Origin: Rodentibacter genomosp. 1
Lineage (GTDB): Bacteria; Pseudomonadota; Gammaproteobacteria; Enterobacterales; Pasteurellaceae
DNA length: 64,000 bases
NCBI RefSeq assembly: GCF_001999285.1
Contig: NZ_MLHN01000001.1
Coordinates: forward strand, 1 to 64,000
Direction of reading: 5' to 3'
Shown: in pieces, positions 47,029 through 56,088 of the stretch
Position numbering within the stretch: position 1 is the first letter of the stretch
Layout of the letters: the number at the start of each line of letters is the position of its first letter
Program-made: the position numbers and the translations under genes
The notes under the pieces: model-generated
Seen by the model: only the letters and a program-made list of their open reading frames with translations
Database searches by the model: none
Told to the model about the DNA's origin: nothing

Positions 47029-49602
47029 TTATTCCTCTAATTTTTTTATTGCTTCATATGTTCTAGCACAGCATTCCCCATCTATGAAAGGGAATGTTCT
47101 TTTTATTCGTTTATTATAGGGATAGAATGGTTTACCTTTATTTTTCAAAATTCTTTTAAGTGAAAGGACAAGATCTTTTTCTTGGTAAACAACTGGACCA
47201 AAGCCATGTTTTTCATAACTGAAATATCCTCTTTGAAATACATGAGCATTTGTGAAGAAATCTTCTTGGTCAAATTGATAATACAAGACAGTTTTACCCA
47301 AAACGCCCATTTCGAATGCAACAGATGAATAATCTGTAATCATAAATGTGGAATTTTGAAATAGTGTTTGGATGCTACCATCTTTTGCTCGCCATAATTT
47401 TATATAATCTGGAAGGTTAAGTTTGGTTAAATAAGGTTCTATATTCGCATGAGGTGCAAATATAACTTGATAACCATACTTTTTTGACAAACTTCTTAAT
47501 TCATTACTGCAAAGGAAACTACGCCAATGTTTGGCATATTCTGTTTCCATAAATGAATTATTTAATTCTCGTTTATTTCCATTTGTTGTATTTCCTAAGA
47601 TACTTTTTCTCCAAGTTGGCATGATAAGAATAGATTTTGATTTTGTATTATTTCCTTTAACTAGAGCATCATGCCTTGGAAAACCAACCAGAGAAACTTC
47701 TTTTTGGGTTAATTTATATTTTGTATTGTTTGCTATAAAAGCTTCATGTTCATATGGAGTTGCTGAAATAATTAAACTAAGATTTCTCTTTGAGTTTATC
47801 CATGATGATAGATCATTATGTGTTATACCATGTTGTAGAAATATAAATTTTTTAGTAAATTCAAAATTATCTTTAAATGGATTAATAATATATTCATCAA
47901 GATGACTACTAATTAAATGGCTAGATAATTTTAATTGTGATCTGTATTGCTCACTTTTAAAATTTATTAAGTTAAAATTATCTTTTTCTAGTCTTTTCCA
48001 ATCATGAGAATCTTTATTTAAAGCAAAATAAATCCTTTTTTCAGGGTGATTTTTTTGCATGTAACGATAAAAGTGTTCACCATTATCATCAGCTTGGGTA
48101 TCCCTATCCATAATAATCCAACTGTGATCTGTTTGAGTATAGATCTGAGGCTCTAAATCTCTAAAAATTACTCTAAGTGGTAAACCATTTAGATGTTGTT
48201 TCCCTGTCAAGGATATTCTAGCATCTTTACCATCAATTTTAAGTCTAAACATATCTTTGGGTTTTCTGTCTTTATATGAGATCCAAAACCTATGCTCATA
48301 TAATATGGTTTCACCAGCCAAAGTATATATCCTTGATTTTTCATATTGCGGTTTAATTAGTGAACCATTCCAAGAAATCTCTTCATTTGGAGTATCTTCA
48401 TTTGAGAAAGAATACAAGTTGAATTGTTCTTTTTCTCTATCTATACTGTCTATATAGACTATATGAAAAGGTATTTTCATCTTCTTAAAATGACAGATAT
48501 ATAAAACCCGTTGAAAAAACCATGTCCCCACTAGCTCAAAATCCATAATGGTTTTTACATCAATAAACTTAAAGATCTTATATAGAAGAGATATAAATTC
48601 TGTTTTTTCTTCTTTAGATAGGATATTTAATGCGGATTCATTATTCACAAGATATTTGAAATACCAAGATAGGTGATATAAAACAGTTCTTTGAATGTAA
48701 ACAGGAACAAATCCTAGATTTGATTGGCAATTCTCAAATAGTTTTAAGCATCCTTCATGTAATACTTTAGTATAAAGAGTATTTTTCTGCCAGGCACCAT
48801 CTAATGTGGATGTTCCGTCAGAACGTTTTCTATAAAAATAATTAGCATCTTGAATGAATCCAATAGTATTTTCTTGACTTGCATGAGTTAGATAATCACC
48901 AACAAATTTTGCATCTTCAAAATTTGGTTTAATATCGCTAAATGTAATGTTGAATCGTTTGATTAAATTAGTTCTAAAGAAAGCATTATTTACACTCATT
49001 TGAAAGTGACGATCTAATTCTTTAATTTTACATTTGTGTTCTCCTTCATCAAATCTAAATTTTAACGGATGAGAGTTTTTATAGATTTTTTTATCTTCAA
49101 AATAAAAAATGAATGGACAACTTACTAACGAAACATTTTCATTATCTGAAATAAACTTATCTACTTTTTGAAAGTATTTTCTAGAAATAAAGTCGTCTGG
49201 ATCAATAAATGTTATCCATTTTGTTTTTGCATACGGGATTCCATGGTTTCTAGCAGATGCTTGCCCACCATTCTCTTTATAGTAATAATGTATATTTTTA
49301 GGATATCTCTTTTGCCATTTTTCTATAATAGACTTTGAGTTATCTGTAGAACCATCATCAACAAGAACAATTTGTATAAACTCAACAAAATTTACTGATT
49401 GTTTTACGATACTTTTGAAATAGTCGTCTAAATATTTTTCTACATTATATACAGCAGAGATAATGGTGAACTTATTTCTTGGGGTGTAGTTTCTTCTATA
49501 AATGAGATTATTAAGTTTACTCTTTTTTTTATCTATCATATCCTTAAAAAATAATTTAGGATCTCTTTTTAATTTTCTTAATTTTCGTTTTATATTATTC
49601 AT
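47029..49602 (-). CDS. Bifunctional capsule polymerase: GT2 glycosyltransferase fused to TagF-like phosphotransferase
   Basis: 857 aa. The N-terminal GT2 domain starts near residue 44 (FTIISAVYNVEKYLDDYFKS), with DDGSTDNSKS near 83-92 and FIDPDDFIS near 132-140. A central region (about 290-500) is unassigned. The C-terminal half is a CDP-glycerol glycerophosphotransferase (TagF) domain: FLQHGITHNDL near 589-599 with the catalytic His, IMPTWRKSILG near 655, and TDYSSVAFEMGVLGKTVLYYQFDQ near 757-780. Such fusions build teichoic acid-like capsules in Actinobacillus and relatives, alternating hexose and polyol phosphate. No CDP-glycerol synthase gene is in the locus. Markedly AT-rich. It overlaps the upstream Stealth gene by four bases (ATGA). 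Confidence 0.9.
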   Translation of the reverse strand: MNNIKRKLRKLKRDPKLFFKDMIDKKKSKLNNLIYRRNYTPRNKFTIISAVYNVEKYLDDYFKSIVKQSVNFVEFIQIVLVDDGSTDNSKSIIEKWQKRYPKNIHYYYKENGGQASARNHGIPYAKTKWITFIDPDDFISRKYFQKVDKFISDNENVSLVSCPFIFYFEDKKIYKNSHPLKFRFDEGEHKCKIKELDRHFQMSVNNAFFRTNLIKRFNITFSDIKPNFEDAKFVGDYLTHASQENTIGFIQDANYFYRKRSDGTSTLDGAWQKNTLYTKVLHEGCLKLFENCQSNLGFVPVYIQRTVLYHLSWYFKYLVNNESALNILSKEEKTEFISLLYKIFKFIDVKTIMDFELVGTWFFQRVLYICHFKKMKIPFHIVYIDSIDREKEQFNLYSFSNEDTPNEEISWNGSLIKPQYEKSRIYTLAGETILYEHRFWISYKDRKPKDMFRLKIDGKDARISLTGKQHLNGLPLRVIFRDLEPQIYTQTDHSWIIMDRDTQADDNGEHFYRYMQKNHPEKRIYFALNKDSHDWKRLEKDNFNLINFKSEQYRSQLKLSSHLISSHLDEYIINPFKDNFEFTKKFIFLQHGITHNDLSSWINSKRNLSLIISATPYEHEAFIANNTKYKLTQKEVSLVGFPRHDALVKGNNTKSKSILIMPTWRKSILGNTTNGNKRELNNSFMETEYAKHWRSFLCSNELRSLSKKYGYQVIFAPHANIEPYLTKLNLPDYIKLWRAKDGSIQTLFQNSTFMITDYSSVAFEMGVLGKTVLYYQFDQEDFFTNAHVFQRGYFSYEKHGFGPVVYQEKDLVLSLKRILKNKGKPFYPYNKRIKRTFPFIDGECCARTYEAIKKLEE

Positions 49603-50711
49603 TGTTTATCTCCATTATAATATTTTTCTAATGTTGTAATAAGTAATTCTTTATAATTAGGAATATTTACGTTACTATGGAAATCGTTTGCACAAAAAGA
49701 ATGTGGTTGATTTACTGTATTTTTTTTACGTAATAATTTTTTATATTGAGAAGCAGCATTGACAGATCGTATATTGAAATAATAACAAACCTCAGGAGTG
49801 ATTACGCTTTCCCCTTCAAAATACATTGCGTAAGGGATAAAAAATGTTGCGAGGTTAAGATCGTTTTTACCTCTAAATCGGTTTGATAAGAAACCTGATA
49901 TTTCATTAGGAAATGTTTGCCATACTTTTTCAAAAAAACTTTTCTTTAATGGTATATAAGAGTGAATCAATGGAGTTTGTGCATTTAATTCTTGCCCATA
50001 CAGCTTTCTCAATAGCTTTCTAGAATTCATAGACGCAAGCAGTGTTGGAGTTTCCGTTCCTTTTTCATACATTTTGTCTAAATTTTTAACTGATAAGAAA
50101 AGAGAAGCCAATCCATTGGGTTTGAAAAAATGTGATCTTTGTAATGGTTTGGCGACAAAAACATCGTCATTAAAATAGATAAAATTTTCACTTAAATGAG
50201 GTATTTTGTGCAAATGTGCTTCAATTACATGAGAGTTAAAGGTTGGCAGATATTGTTTATCAATCAATATTTTATGATCAATAATTTTAATCTGTTGGTT
50301 TTCTTCATCCAACCATTCCGGTGTTTGGTTATCAGTAACGATGAAGATATATCGAACCCAAGGCAGAAATTTCTGCACACTTTTTACGGCAAAAAAGAGC
50401 TCATTATGCTCTTCAAATCGTGCATCATCTTTTGCATATAGGGCGGTATCTTGAGTGAGCTGTGCATAGTGCTGTTTTTTCTCTTTCCATATTTGCTCTT
50501 TGTTGTTTACCCAAGTGAATACCACGTCAATAGGATCTTTTGCATTGAGTAATAAACTTTCTAATATTTCCAAGCTATCTTGATGAGAAATAATCGCTCT
50601 TTCATCATTTTCTCTAATTCCCTGTTCATTGTTGATTTCTGGGTATCTCTTATTCAACGCATCACGAAAGAAAATGTGAGGTTTAAAAATTAGTTTCTTT
50701 AGTTTACTCAT
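49599..50711 (-). CDS. Stealth-domain sugar-1-phosphate transferase
   Basis: 370 aa. All Stealth conserved regions can be seen: CR1 IDVVFTWVNNKEQIW (about residues 61-75), CR2 ARFEEHNELFFAVKSVQKFLPWVRYIFIVTDNQTPEWL (about 96-133), CR3 FNSHVIEAHLHKIPHLSENFIYFNDDVFVAKPL (about 155-188) and a CR4-like end near 310. Stealth proteins move hexose-1-phosphate from a nucleotide sugar and form phosphodiester-linked capsules. First gene of the leftward capsule transcript. Together with the TagF fusion it suggests a capsule with two kinds of phosphodiester, or a Stealth enzyme acting as primer. Confidence 0.92.
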   Translation of the reverse strand: MSKLKKLIFKPHIFFRDALNKRYPEINNEQGIRENDERAIISHQDSLEILESLLLNAKDPIDVVFTWVNNKEQIWKEKKQHYAQLTQDTALYAKDDARFEEHNELFFAVKSVQKFLPWVRYIFIVTDNQTPEWLDEENQQIKIIDHKILIDKQYLPTFNSHVIEAHLHKIPHLSENFIYFNDDVFVAKPLQRSHFFKPNGLASLFLSVKNLDKMYEKGTETPTLLASMNSRKLLRKLYGQELNAQTPLIHSYIPLKKSFFEKVWQTFPNEISGFLSNRFRGKNDLNLATFFIPYAMYFEGESVITPEVCYYFNIRSVNAASQYKKLLRKKNTVNQPHSFCANDFHSNVNIPNYKELLITTLEKYYNGDKQ

Positions 50712-50834
50712 GCGACTAGAAAGTATTTAGTATTCTTTTACAATAAGTAGAATATTTTACACAACTTAAAATTAGAGTCCTGTATTTTGTACTGCAATGA
50801 AAAATTCGCTGAAATAATGGTAAAACATACTGAA

Positions 50835-50863
50835 ATTATATTTATAAAATGTAATTTATTCAA
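50835..50863 (-). promoter_or_regulatory. Promoter of the leftward capsule synthesis operon
   Basis: On the minus strand TTGAAT (50858-50863), 17-bp spacer, and a perfect TATAAT (50835-50840). Predicted start near 50828, giving a leader of about 115 bases before the Stealth gene ATG. Confidence 0.7.
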
Positions 50864-50914
50864 GTAAATTCTCAATAATTTACTTTATTTACAATAATCC
50901 CCTTGATAGGCTAC

Positions 50915-50944
50915 ATTGCCATTGCCATTGCCATTGCCATTGCC
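50915..50944. repeat. Hexanucleotide tandem repeat (ATTGCC)5 between the two capsule operons
   Basis: Five perfect head-to-tail copies of ATTGCC, in the 410-bp gap between divergent capsule synthesis and export genes. It lies outside any ORF. It is about 87-116 bp upstream of the predicted start of the synthesis operon and about 150-180 bp upstream of that of bexD. Perfect short repeats in Haemophilus often change copy number; a regulatory effect here is an inference. Confidence 0.95.
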
Positions 50945-51028
50945 AAATTATTCATAAAAAATCAAGAATCTTTATAAAATTCAAGCAAATAGTTGAGTCA
51001 AGAAAACAGGGGATTCAATGATATTTTT

Positions 51029-51046
51029 TGTCCAAACTTATGGACA
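51029..51046. promoter_or_regulatory. Palindrome upstream of the bexD promoter
   Basis: TGTCC and GGACA form an inverted repeat around AAACTTAT, about 50-67 bp upstream of the predicted bexD start. It could bind a regulator; I do not recognise the site. Confidence 0.35.
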
Positions 51047-51080
51047 TCTTTAATATTATTTTTCTGATTTACTATTTAAG

Positions 51081-51089
51081 TGTTATACT
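51081..51089 (+). promoter_or_regulatory. Extended -10 promoter of the capsule export operon
   Basis: TGTTATACT fits the extended -10 pattern TG-N-TATAAT with one change, 36 bp upstream of bexD. No good -35 is visible at 17 bp, as is usual for extended -10 promoters. Confidence 0.6.
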
Positions 51090-51124
51090 TTTATCCATTC
51101 GTCTTAACTAATTGAGAACTGTTG

Positions 51125-52315
51125 ATGAAAAATTACCAATTAAAACAGGTTGCGATGAGTTTAATTTTGACTCTGGGTTTTTCGGCTTGTTCTACGTTGC
51201 CAACCTCTGGCCCTAGTCATTCTGCCGTATTGAAAGCAAATCAAAATCGTGAAACTTCGAAGTTCGCAGGTCAAGTAAATGTGGTTGAGCTGAACGATAC
51301 CTTGGTGCAGGGAATGTATCTTGCCCAACAAAACCAGAAATTTTCAGGCTTTTCCGGTTTGGGTGTTGACTCGGGCTATGCTGGTGCAGTGAATGTGGGT
51401 GATGTGCTAGAGATTTCTATTTGGGAAGCTCCGCCTGCAGTGTTGTTTGGTACAACATTTAGTAGTGAGGGGCAGGGCAGTGGGCATGTTACGCAATTGC
51501 CTTCACAGATGGTGAACTCAAATGGGACGGTAACCGTACCTTTTGTGGGGAATATTCGTGTAGCGGGTAAAACACCAGAAATTATTCAATCTCAGATTGT
51601 TGCTGCGCTAAGCCGTAAGGCGAATCAGCCACAAGCTGTGGTGAAAGTGGCAAATAATTTTTCGAGCGATGTGACAGTGATTCGTCAAGGTAGCACCGTA
51701 CGTATGCCACTCACGGCAAATAGTGAGCGTGTGTTAGATGCGGTTGCAGCGGTCGGAGGTACTACAGAAAATATTGAAGATGTAACGGTTCAGTTAACTC
51801 GTGGTAATCAGGTGAAAACTTTAGCATTTGAAACCTTAATTGCTGATCCCGCTCAGAATATTATGTTGCGTTCAGGCGACGTTGTCTCACTTTTAAATAC
51901 ACCCTATAAATTCACGGGGTTGGGGGCATTGGGTAATAATCAACAAGTGCGTTTTTCAAGTAGCGGAATTACTCTTGCTGAAGCAATTGGTAAAATGGGG
52001 GGGTTAATTGATACCCGTTCTGATCCCCGTGGTGTGTTTGTCTTCCGTTATACGCCATTTACTCAGTTAGATTATCAGGTTCAGCAAGAATGGGCTGCGA
52101 AAGGCTACAGCACTGGAATGGATATTCCAACTGTGTACCGGGTGAATTTGTTAGAACCGCAAGCGATGTTTTTGTTACAGCGCTTTCCAGTCCAAGATAA
52201 GGATATTGTTTATGTTTCAAATGCCCCACTTGCAGAGTTTCAGAAATTCTTGAGAATGATTTTTTCGATTACCTTGCCTGCAACCAGTACGGCTAATTCG
52301 ATCAATAATTTATAA
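51125..52315 (+). CDS. bexD: Capsule export outer membrane lipoprotein (BexD/CpxD/Wza family)
   Basis: 396 aa OPX protein that forms the outer membrane exit of the capsule exporter. Lipobox GFSAC ends the signal peptide (Cys24), so it is a lipoprotein. The polysaccharide export domain (GDVLEISIWEAPPAVLFG ... VTVPFVGNIRVAGKTPEIIQSQIV) and SLBB-type repeats (VTVIRQGSTVRMPLTANSERVLDAVAAVGG) follow. First of four genes; bexC starts 11 bp later. Confidence 0.94.
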   Translation: MKNYQLKQVAMSLILTLGFSACSTLPTSGPSHSAVLKANQNRETSKFAGQVNVVELNDTLVQGMYLAQQNQKFSGFSGLGVDSGYAGAVNVGDVLEISIWEAPPAVLFGTTFSSEGQGSGHVTQLPSQMVNSNGTVTVPFVGNIRVAGKTPEIIQSQIVAALSRKANQPQAVVKVANNFSSDVTVIRQGSTVRMPLTANSERVLDAVAAVGGTTENIEDVTVQLTRGNQVKTLAFETLIADPAQNIMLRSGDVVSLLNTPYKFTGLGALGNNQQVRFSSSGITLAEAIGKMGGLIDTRSDPRGVFVFRYTPFTQLDYQVQQEWAAKGYSTGMDIPTVYRVNLLEPQAMFLLQRFPVQDKDIVYVSNAPLAEFQKFLRMIFSITLPATSTANSINNL

Positions 52316-52326
52316 GAGTAAAAGAT

Positions 52327-53457
52327 ATGACGACCGATACTTCGGTAAAACCGAAAAAGAAAAAATCCTTGTGGAAAAAGTTAAATCCGTTATTTTGGAT
52401 TACAGTCTTAATTCCGACCGCACTTTCAGCGGTCTATTTTGGTTTATTTGCCTCAGATATTTATGTTTCAGAGTCAAGCTTTGTCGTGCGTTCTCCACAC
52501 AATCAATCTTCGCTTTCGGGGGTGGGGGCATTGTTGCAAGGATCGGGTTTTTCCCGTTCTCAAGATGATACCTATTCTGTGCAGGAGTATATGCGTTCCC
52601 GAACGGCATTAGAACGCCTTGAACAAGCCTTACCAATTCGTGAATTTTATTCGGAAAAGGGTGATATTTTGAGCCGTTTCAATGGTTTTGGATTAAATGG
52701 TACGCAAGAAGCGTTCTATCGTTACTTTAAAGAGAGATTAGGCGTTGATGTGGATTCTATTTCTGGCATTGCAACCTTACGTGTGCGAGCTTTTGATGCT
52801 GATGAAGGCTTCCGGATAAACGAGCGTTTGTTGAAAGAGGGAGAGTCATTAATTAACCGTTTAAATGAACGTGCTAGAAAAGATACCGTTGAGTTTGCCG
52901 AACAAGCGGTGATGGAGGCTGAAAAAAATGTCAATGAAACAGCCAAAGCATTAAGCCAGTATCGGATAAAGAATAAAATTTTCGATTTGCCGGCTCAATC
53001 AGGCGTACAGTTGACTTTGATTTCAAGCCTTAAGAGCGAGTTGATTCGTGTGGAAACTCAGCTTGCACAGCTAATTTCTATCACACCGGATAATCCACAA
53101 GTACCGGCCTTGCAAATGCGTCAAAAAAGTTTGAAAAAAGAGATTGATGAACAATCCCGCCAGCTTTCAGGTAACGGTAATTCTGCTGCTACGCAAACGG
53201 CAGATTATCAACGTTTAGTGCTTGCTAATGAGTTAGCGCAACAACAATTGACGGCGGCAATGACTTCCCTGCAAAACACTCGCGGTGAAGCAGACCGCCA
53301 ACAGCTTTATTTAGAAGTGATTAGCCAACCGAGCAAACCGGACTGGGCATTAGAACCAAACCGCATTTACAATATTATCGCTACTTTCATTATTGGCTTT
53401 ATTTTGTATGGCGTGTTGGGGTTATTGATTGCTAGCATCAGAGAGCATAAAAACTAA
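52327..53457 (+). CDS. bexC: Capsule export inner membrane/periplasmic protein (BexC/KpsE family)
   Basis: 376 aa polysaccharide co-polymerase of the ABC-dependent type, linking the inner membrane transporter to BexD. It has one N-terminal helix (WITVLIPTALSAVYFGLF, about residues 24-41), a long periplasmic coiled-coil-rich middle (SLKSELIRVETQLAQL, MRQKSLKKEIDEQSRQL) and one C-terminal helix (IIATFIIGFILYGVLGLLIASI). Stop and bexB start overlap by one base. Confidence 0.94.
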   Translation: MTTDTSVKPKKKKSLWKKLNPLFWITVLIPTALSAVYFGLFASDIYVSESSFVVRSPHNQSSLSGVGALLQGSGFSRSQDDTYSVQEYMRSRTALERLEQALPIREFYSEKGDILSRFNGFGLNGTQEAFYRYFKERLGVDVDSISGIATLRVRAFDADEGFRINERLLKEGESLINRLNERARKDTVEFAEQAVMEAEKNVNETAKALSQYRIKNKIFDLPAQSGVQLTLISSLKSELIRVETQLAQLISITPDNPQVPALQMRQKSLKKEIDEQSRQLSGNGNSAATQTADYQRLVLANELAQQQLTAAMTSLQNTRGEADRQQLYLEVISQPSKPDWALEPNRIYNIIATFIIGFILYGVLGLLIASIREHKN

Positions 53458-54254
53458 TGGGATATGGCGAACAAACCTCCTTTAGACAGTCATTAGCCAT
53501 TCAAGGACGAGTGATCAATGCCTTGCTAATGCGTGAAATTATTACACGCTATGGGAGAAAGAATCTTGGCTTTTTATGGCTATTTGTTGAGCCTCTGTTG
53601 CTCACATTTTTTATTGTGATGATGTGGAAATTCTTGCGTGCGGATAAAGTTTCCACATTGAATATCATTGCGTTTGTGATGACTGGTTATCCTATGGCGA
53701 TGATGTGGAGAAATGCTTCAAACCGAGCTATAGGCTCAATTTCGGCAAATTTAAGCTTACTTTATCACCGTAATGTGCGAGTGTTAGATACCATTTTTAC
53801 TCGTGTATTACTGGAAGTGGCAGGAGCTTCCATTGCTCAAATCTTGTTTATGGCAATATTAGTGGCAATTGGTTGGATTCCTGTCCCACAGGATGTATTG
53901 TATATGTTGATTGCATGGTTTTTGATAGCGGTTTTTGCTCTCGGATTAGGGTTAATCATCTGCGCTATTGCTCAACAAGTGGACTTCTTTGGAAAAATTT
54001 GGGGGACGCTAAGCTTTGTATTGTTACCGCTTTCCGGTGCATTTTTCTTTGTTCATAACCTACCGACCCAGGCGCAGAATATGGCTCTTTGGTTGCCAAT
54101 GATTCACGGTACTGAGATGTTCCGACACGGCTATTTTGGCGAAACGGTGGTGACTTATGAAAGTGTGGGATTTTTGATTGTCAGCGATTTAATCTTATTG
54201 TTGATTGGTTTGGTGATGGTGAGAAACTTTAGCAAAGGAGTAGAACCACAATGA
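53457..54254 (+). CDS. bexB: Capsule ABC transporter permease (BexB/KpsM family)
   Basis: 265 aa with six predicted membrane helices, ABC-2 type. [30 protein letters not shown] near residues 27-56 is the family start, and [37 protein letters not shown] near 195-230 is conserved. It overlaps bexA by four bases (ATGA), so the pair is translationally coupled. Confidence 0.95.
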   Translation: MGYGEQTSFRQSLAIQGRVINALLMREIITRYGRKNLGFLWLFVEPLLLTFFIVMMWKFLRADKVSTLNIIAFVMTGYPMAMMWRNASNRAIGSISANLSLLYHRNVRVLDTIFTRVLLEVAGASIAQILFMAILVAIGWIPVPQDVLYMLIAWFLIAVFALGLGLIICAIAQQVDFFGKIWGTLSFVLLPLSGAFFFVHNLPTQAQNMALWLPMIHGTEMFRHGYFGETVVTYESVGFLIVSDLILLLIGLVMVRNFSKGVEPQ

Positions 54255-54904
54255 TTCGAATCAAGAACGTTAGCAAAAAATATCACACCAATAGTGGGTG
54301 GAAAACCGTACTAAAAGATATTAATCTTGAGCTGCAAAAAGGTGAAAAAGTCGGGATTTTAGGGCGAAATGGTGCAGGAAAATCAACTCTTATTCGTTTA
54401 ATGAGCGGTGTAGAACCTCCAACAATGGGTATAATTGAACGAGAAATGTCGATTTCTTGGCCTTTGGCTTTTAGTGGTGCATTTCAAGGCAGTCTAACTG
54501 GAATGGATAATTTACGTTTTATCTGCCGTTTGTATGATGTAGATCCTGATTATGTAAAAAGATTCACCGAAGAATTCTCAGAATTGGGCGATTATTTATA
54601 TGAACCGGTGAAAAAATACTCTTCGGGAATGAAAGCTCGCTTAGCCTTTGCATTATCTCTATCGGTTGAATTTGATTGCTATTTGATTGATGAAGTGATC
54701 GCAGTTGGAGACTCTCGTTTTGCTGAAAAATGCAAGTATGAATTGTTTGAGAAACGTAAAGATCGCTCCATTATTCTTGTTTCACACAGCCCTTCAGCAA
54801 TCAAATCCTATTGTAATAATGCGGTTGTATTGGAAAATGGGGTAATGCATCACTTTGAGGATATGGATAAGGCTTATCAGTATTATAATGAGTCACAAAA
54901 GTAA
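54251..54904 (+). CDS. bexA: Capsule ABC transporter ATPase (BexA/KpsT family)
   Basis: 217 aa. Walker [14 protein letters not shown] (about residues 38-50), ABC signature [15 protein letters not shown] (about 122-136) and Walker [15 protein letters not shown] (about 140-153), with the switch His in LVSHSP. Powers export of the finished lipid-linked polymer. Its TAA stop is inside the first bases of the second direct repeat. Confidence 0.96.
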   Translation: MIRIKNVSKKYHTNSGWKTVLKDINLELQKGEKVGILGRNGAGKSTLIRLMSGVEPPTMGIIEREMSISWPLAFSGAFQGSLTGMDNLRFICRLYDVDPDYVKRFTEEFSELGDYLYEPVKKYSSGMKARLAFALSLSVEFDCYLIDEVIAVGDSRFAEKCKYELFEKRKDRSIILVSHSPSAIKSYCNNAVVLENGVMHHFEDMDKAYQYYNESQK

Positions 54905-54952
54905 AAAGTGCGGTCAATTAAATTTCTGTTTTATTGACCGCACTTTATTTTT
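54901..54952 (+). repeat. Direct repeat copy 2 flanking the capsule locus; also bexA/cmoB terminator
   Basis: Same 52 bp as 43601-43652 (50 of 52 identical, spacing exactly 11,300 bp). Arms AAAAAGTGCGGTCAA (54903-54917) and TTGACCGCACTTT (54934-54946) are two intact uptake signals in inverted orientation around the same 16-base loop as copy 1. It contains the bexA stop codon (54902-54904) and lies 10 bp before the cmoB stop. Confidence 0.9.
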
Positions 54953-54962
54953 AATTAGCCAG

Positions 54963-55928
54963 TTATTTATTCGCTAAAATTACGGCTCTTGTTGGGGCTT
55001 GGTAACCTTCAATGGTTTTACTCTGATCATTCGGATCTAAAAAATCAATCAGGCTTTCGTTTTCCAACCAATCGGTTTTACGCTGTTCTTCCAATGTGGT
55101 TGGGGCGACATCGACACAGCGAGCGTGAGTGAAACCTACTTTTTCTAACCAGTTAATTAATGTGGCAACCGAGGGAATAAAATAGACATTTTTCATTTTG
55201 GCATAGCGATCTGCTGGCAGGAGAACAGTATTGGCATCGCCATCTACCACAAGGGTTTCTAGTACGAGTTCTCCACCTTTCTTCAATTGATTCTTAAGTT
55301 GAATAAGATGATCGAGGGGGGATTTTCGGTGGTATAACACGCCCATTGAAAACACAGTATCAAAGGCAGCGAGTGGTTGCATTTGCTCTATCCCAAGAGG
55401 AATGAGGTTTACACGGCGATCATTATTGAGGAGTTTACGAACCGCTTCAAATTGGCAAAGGAAAAGTTCTGTAGGATCAATCCCCACCACCATTTTTGCT
55501 CCTTCACCCAGCATTCGCCACATATGATAACCGCTACCGCAGCCTACATCTAAAATAGTGCGATCTTTTAGGGGGGCGAGATGAGGAAGCACACGATCCC
55601 ATTTAAAATCAGAACGCCATTCGCAATCTATATAAATACCAAATAGATGATAAGGCCCTTTTCGCCATGGCATAAGCTGTTTTAAATGATGAATAATGCG
55701 CTGTTTTTCGCCTTCCGAAAGGGGAGAAGTGCGGTCAGATTTCACCGCATTTTTTAAATCAATGGTATCTGCCGTTAAGTCAGGTAAAAAGTCGATGATT
55801 TTTGACCATTTCTCGTAATCACCATGAGTTTGTTTTTCCCACTCTTTTATTTGGAGAGGGAGGGTTTCAAGCCAATCAGAGAGAGGGCTTGTGGCGATTT
55901 GTTGATAAAAAGGGCGAAAATCGATCAT
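54963..55928 (-). CDS. cmoB: tRNA U34 carboxymethyltransferase
   Basis: Uses carboxy-SAM to make cmo5U at the wobble position of several tRNAs. 321 aa. [27 protein letters not shown] start, [33 protein letters not shown] near 88-120, SAM loop [15 protein letters not shown] near 125-139 and [24 protein letters not shown] match CmoB. No cmoA gene is in the window. The gene is the right-hand neighbour of the capsule locus. Confidence 0.96.
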   Translation of the reverse strand: MIDFRPFYQQIATSPLSDWLETLPLQIKEWEKQTHGDYEKWSKIIDFLPDLTADTIDLKNAVKSDRTSPLSEGEKQRIIHHLKQLMPWRKGPYHLFGIYIDCEWRSDFKWDRVLPHLAPLKDRTILDVGCGSGYHMWRMLGEGAKMVVGIDPTELFLCQFEAVRKLLNNDRRVNLIPLGIEQMQPLAAFDTVFSMGVLYHRKSPLDHLIQLKNQLKKGGELVLETLVVDGDANTVLLPADRYAKMKNVYFIPSVATLINWLEKVGFTHARCVDVAPTTLEEQRKTDWLENESLIDFLDPNDQSKTIEGYQAPTRAVILANK

Positions 55929-56088
55929 TGGGTTTCCTTATAAGCTTTTCTGCTTAATTGGCGTTATAGAGAATAATTTGTTTTACTTTAAAACTATTAA
56001 AATAGCCTTAAAGTATATTGAAGATTTGAGAAAGGGCGCATTTTACCCTATTATGCGAGTTCTTAAAATAAGATTCAGAGACGATAGA

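Noticed and set aside
50915-50944. CRISPR-like array
   Set aside because: The repeat unit is only 6 bp, there are no spacers and no cas genes. It is a simple tandem repeat.
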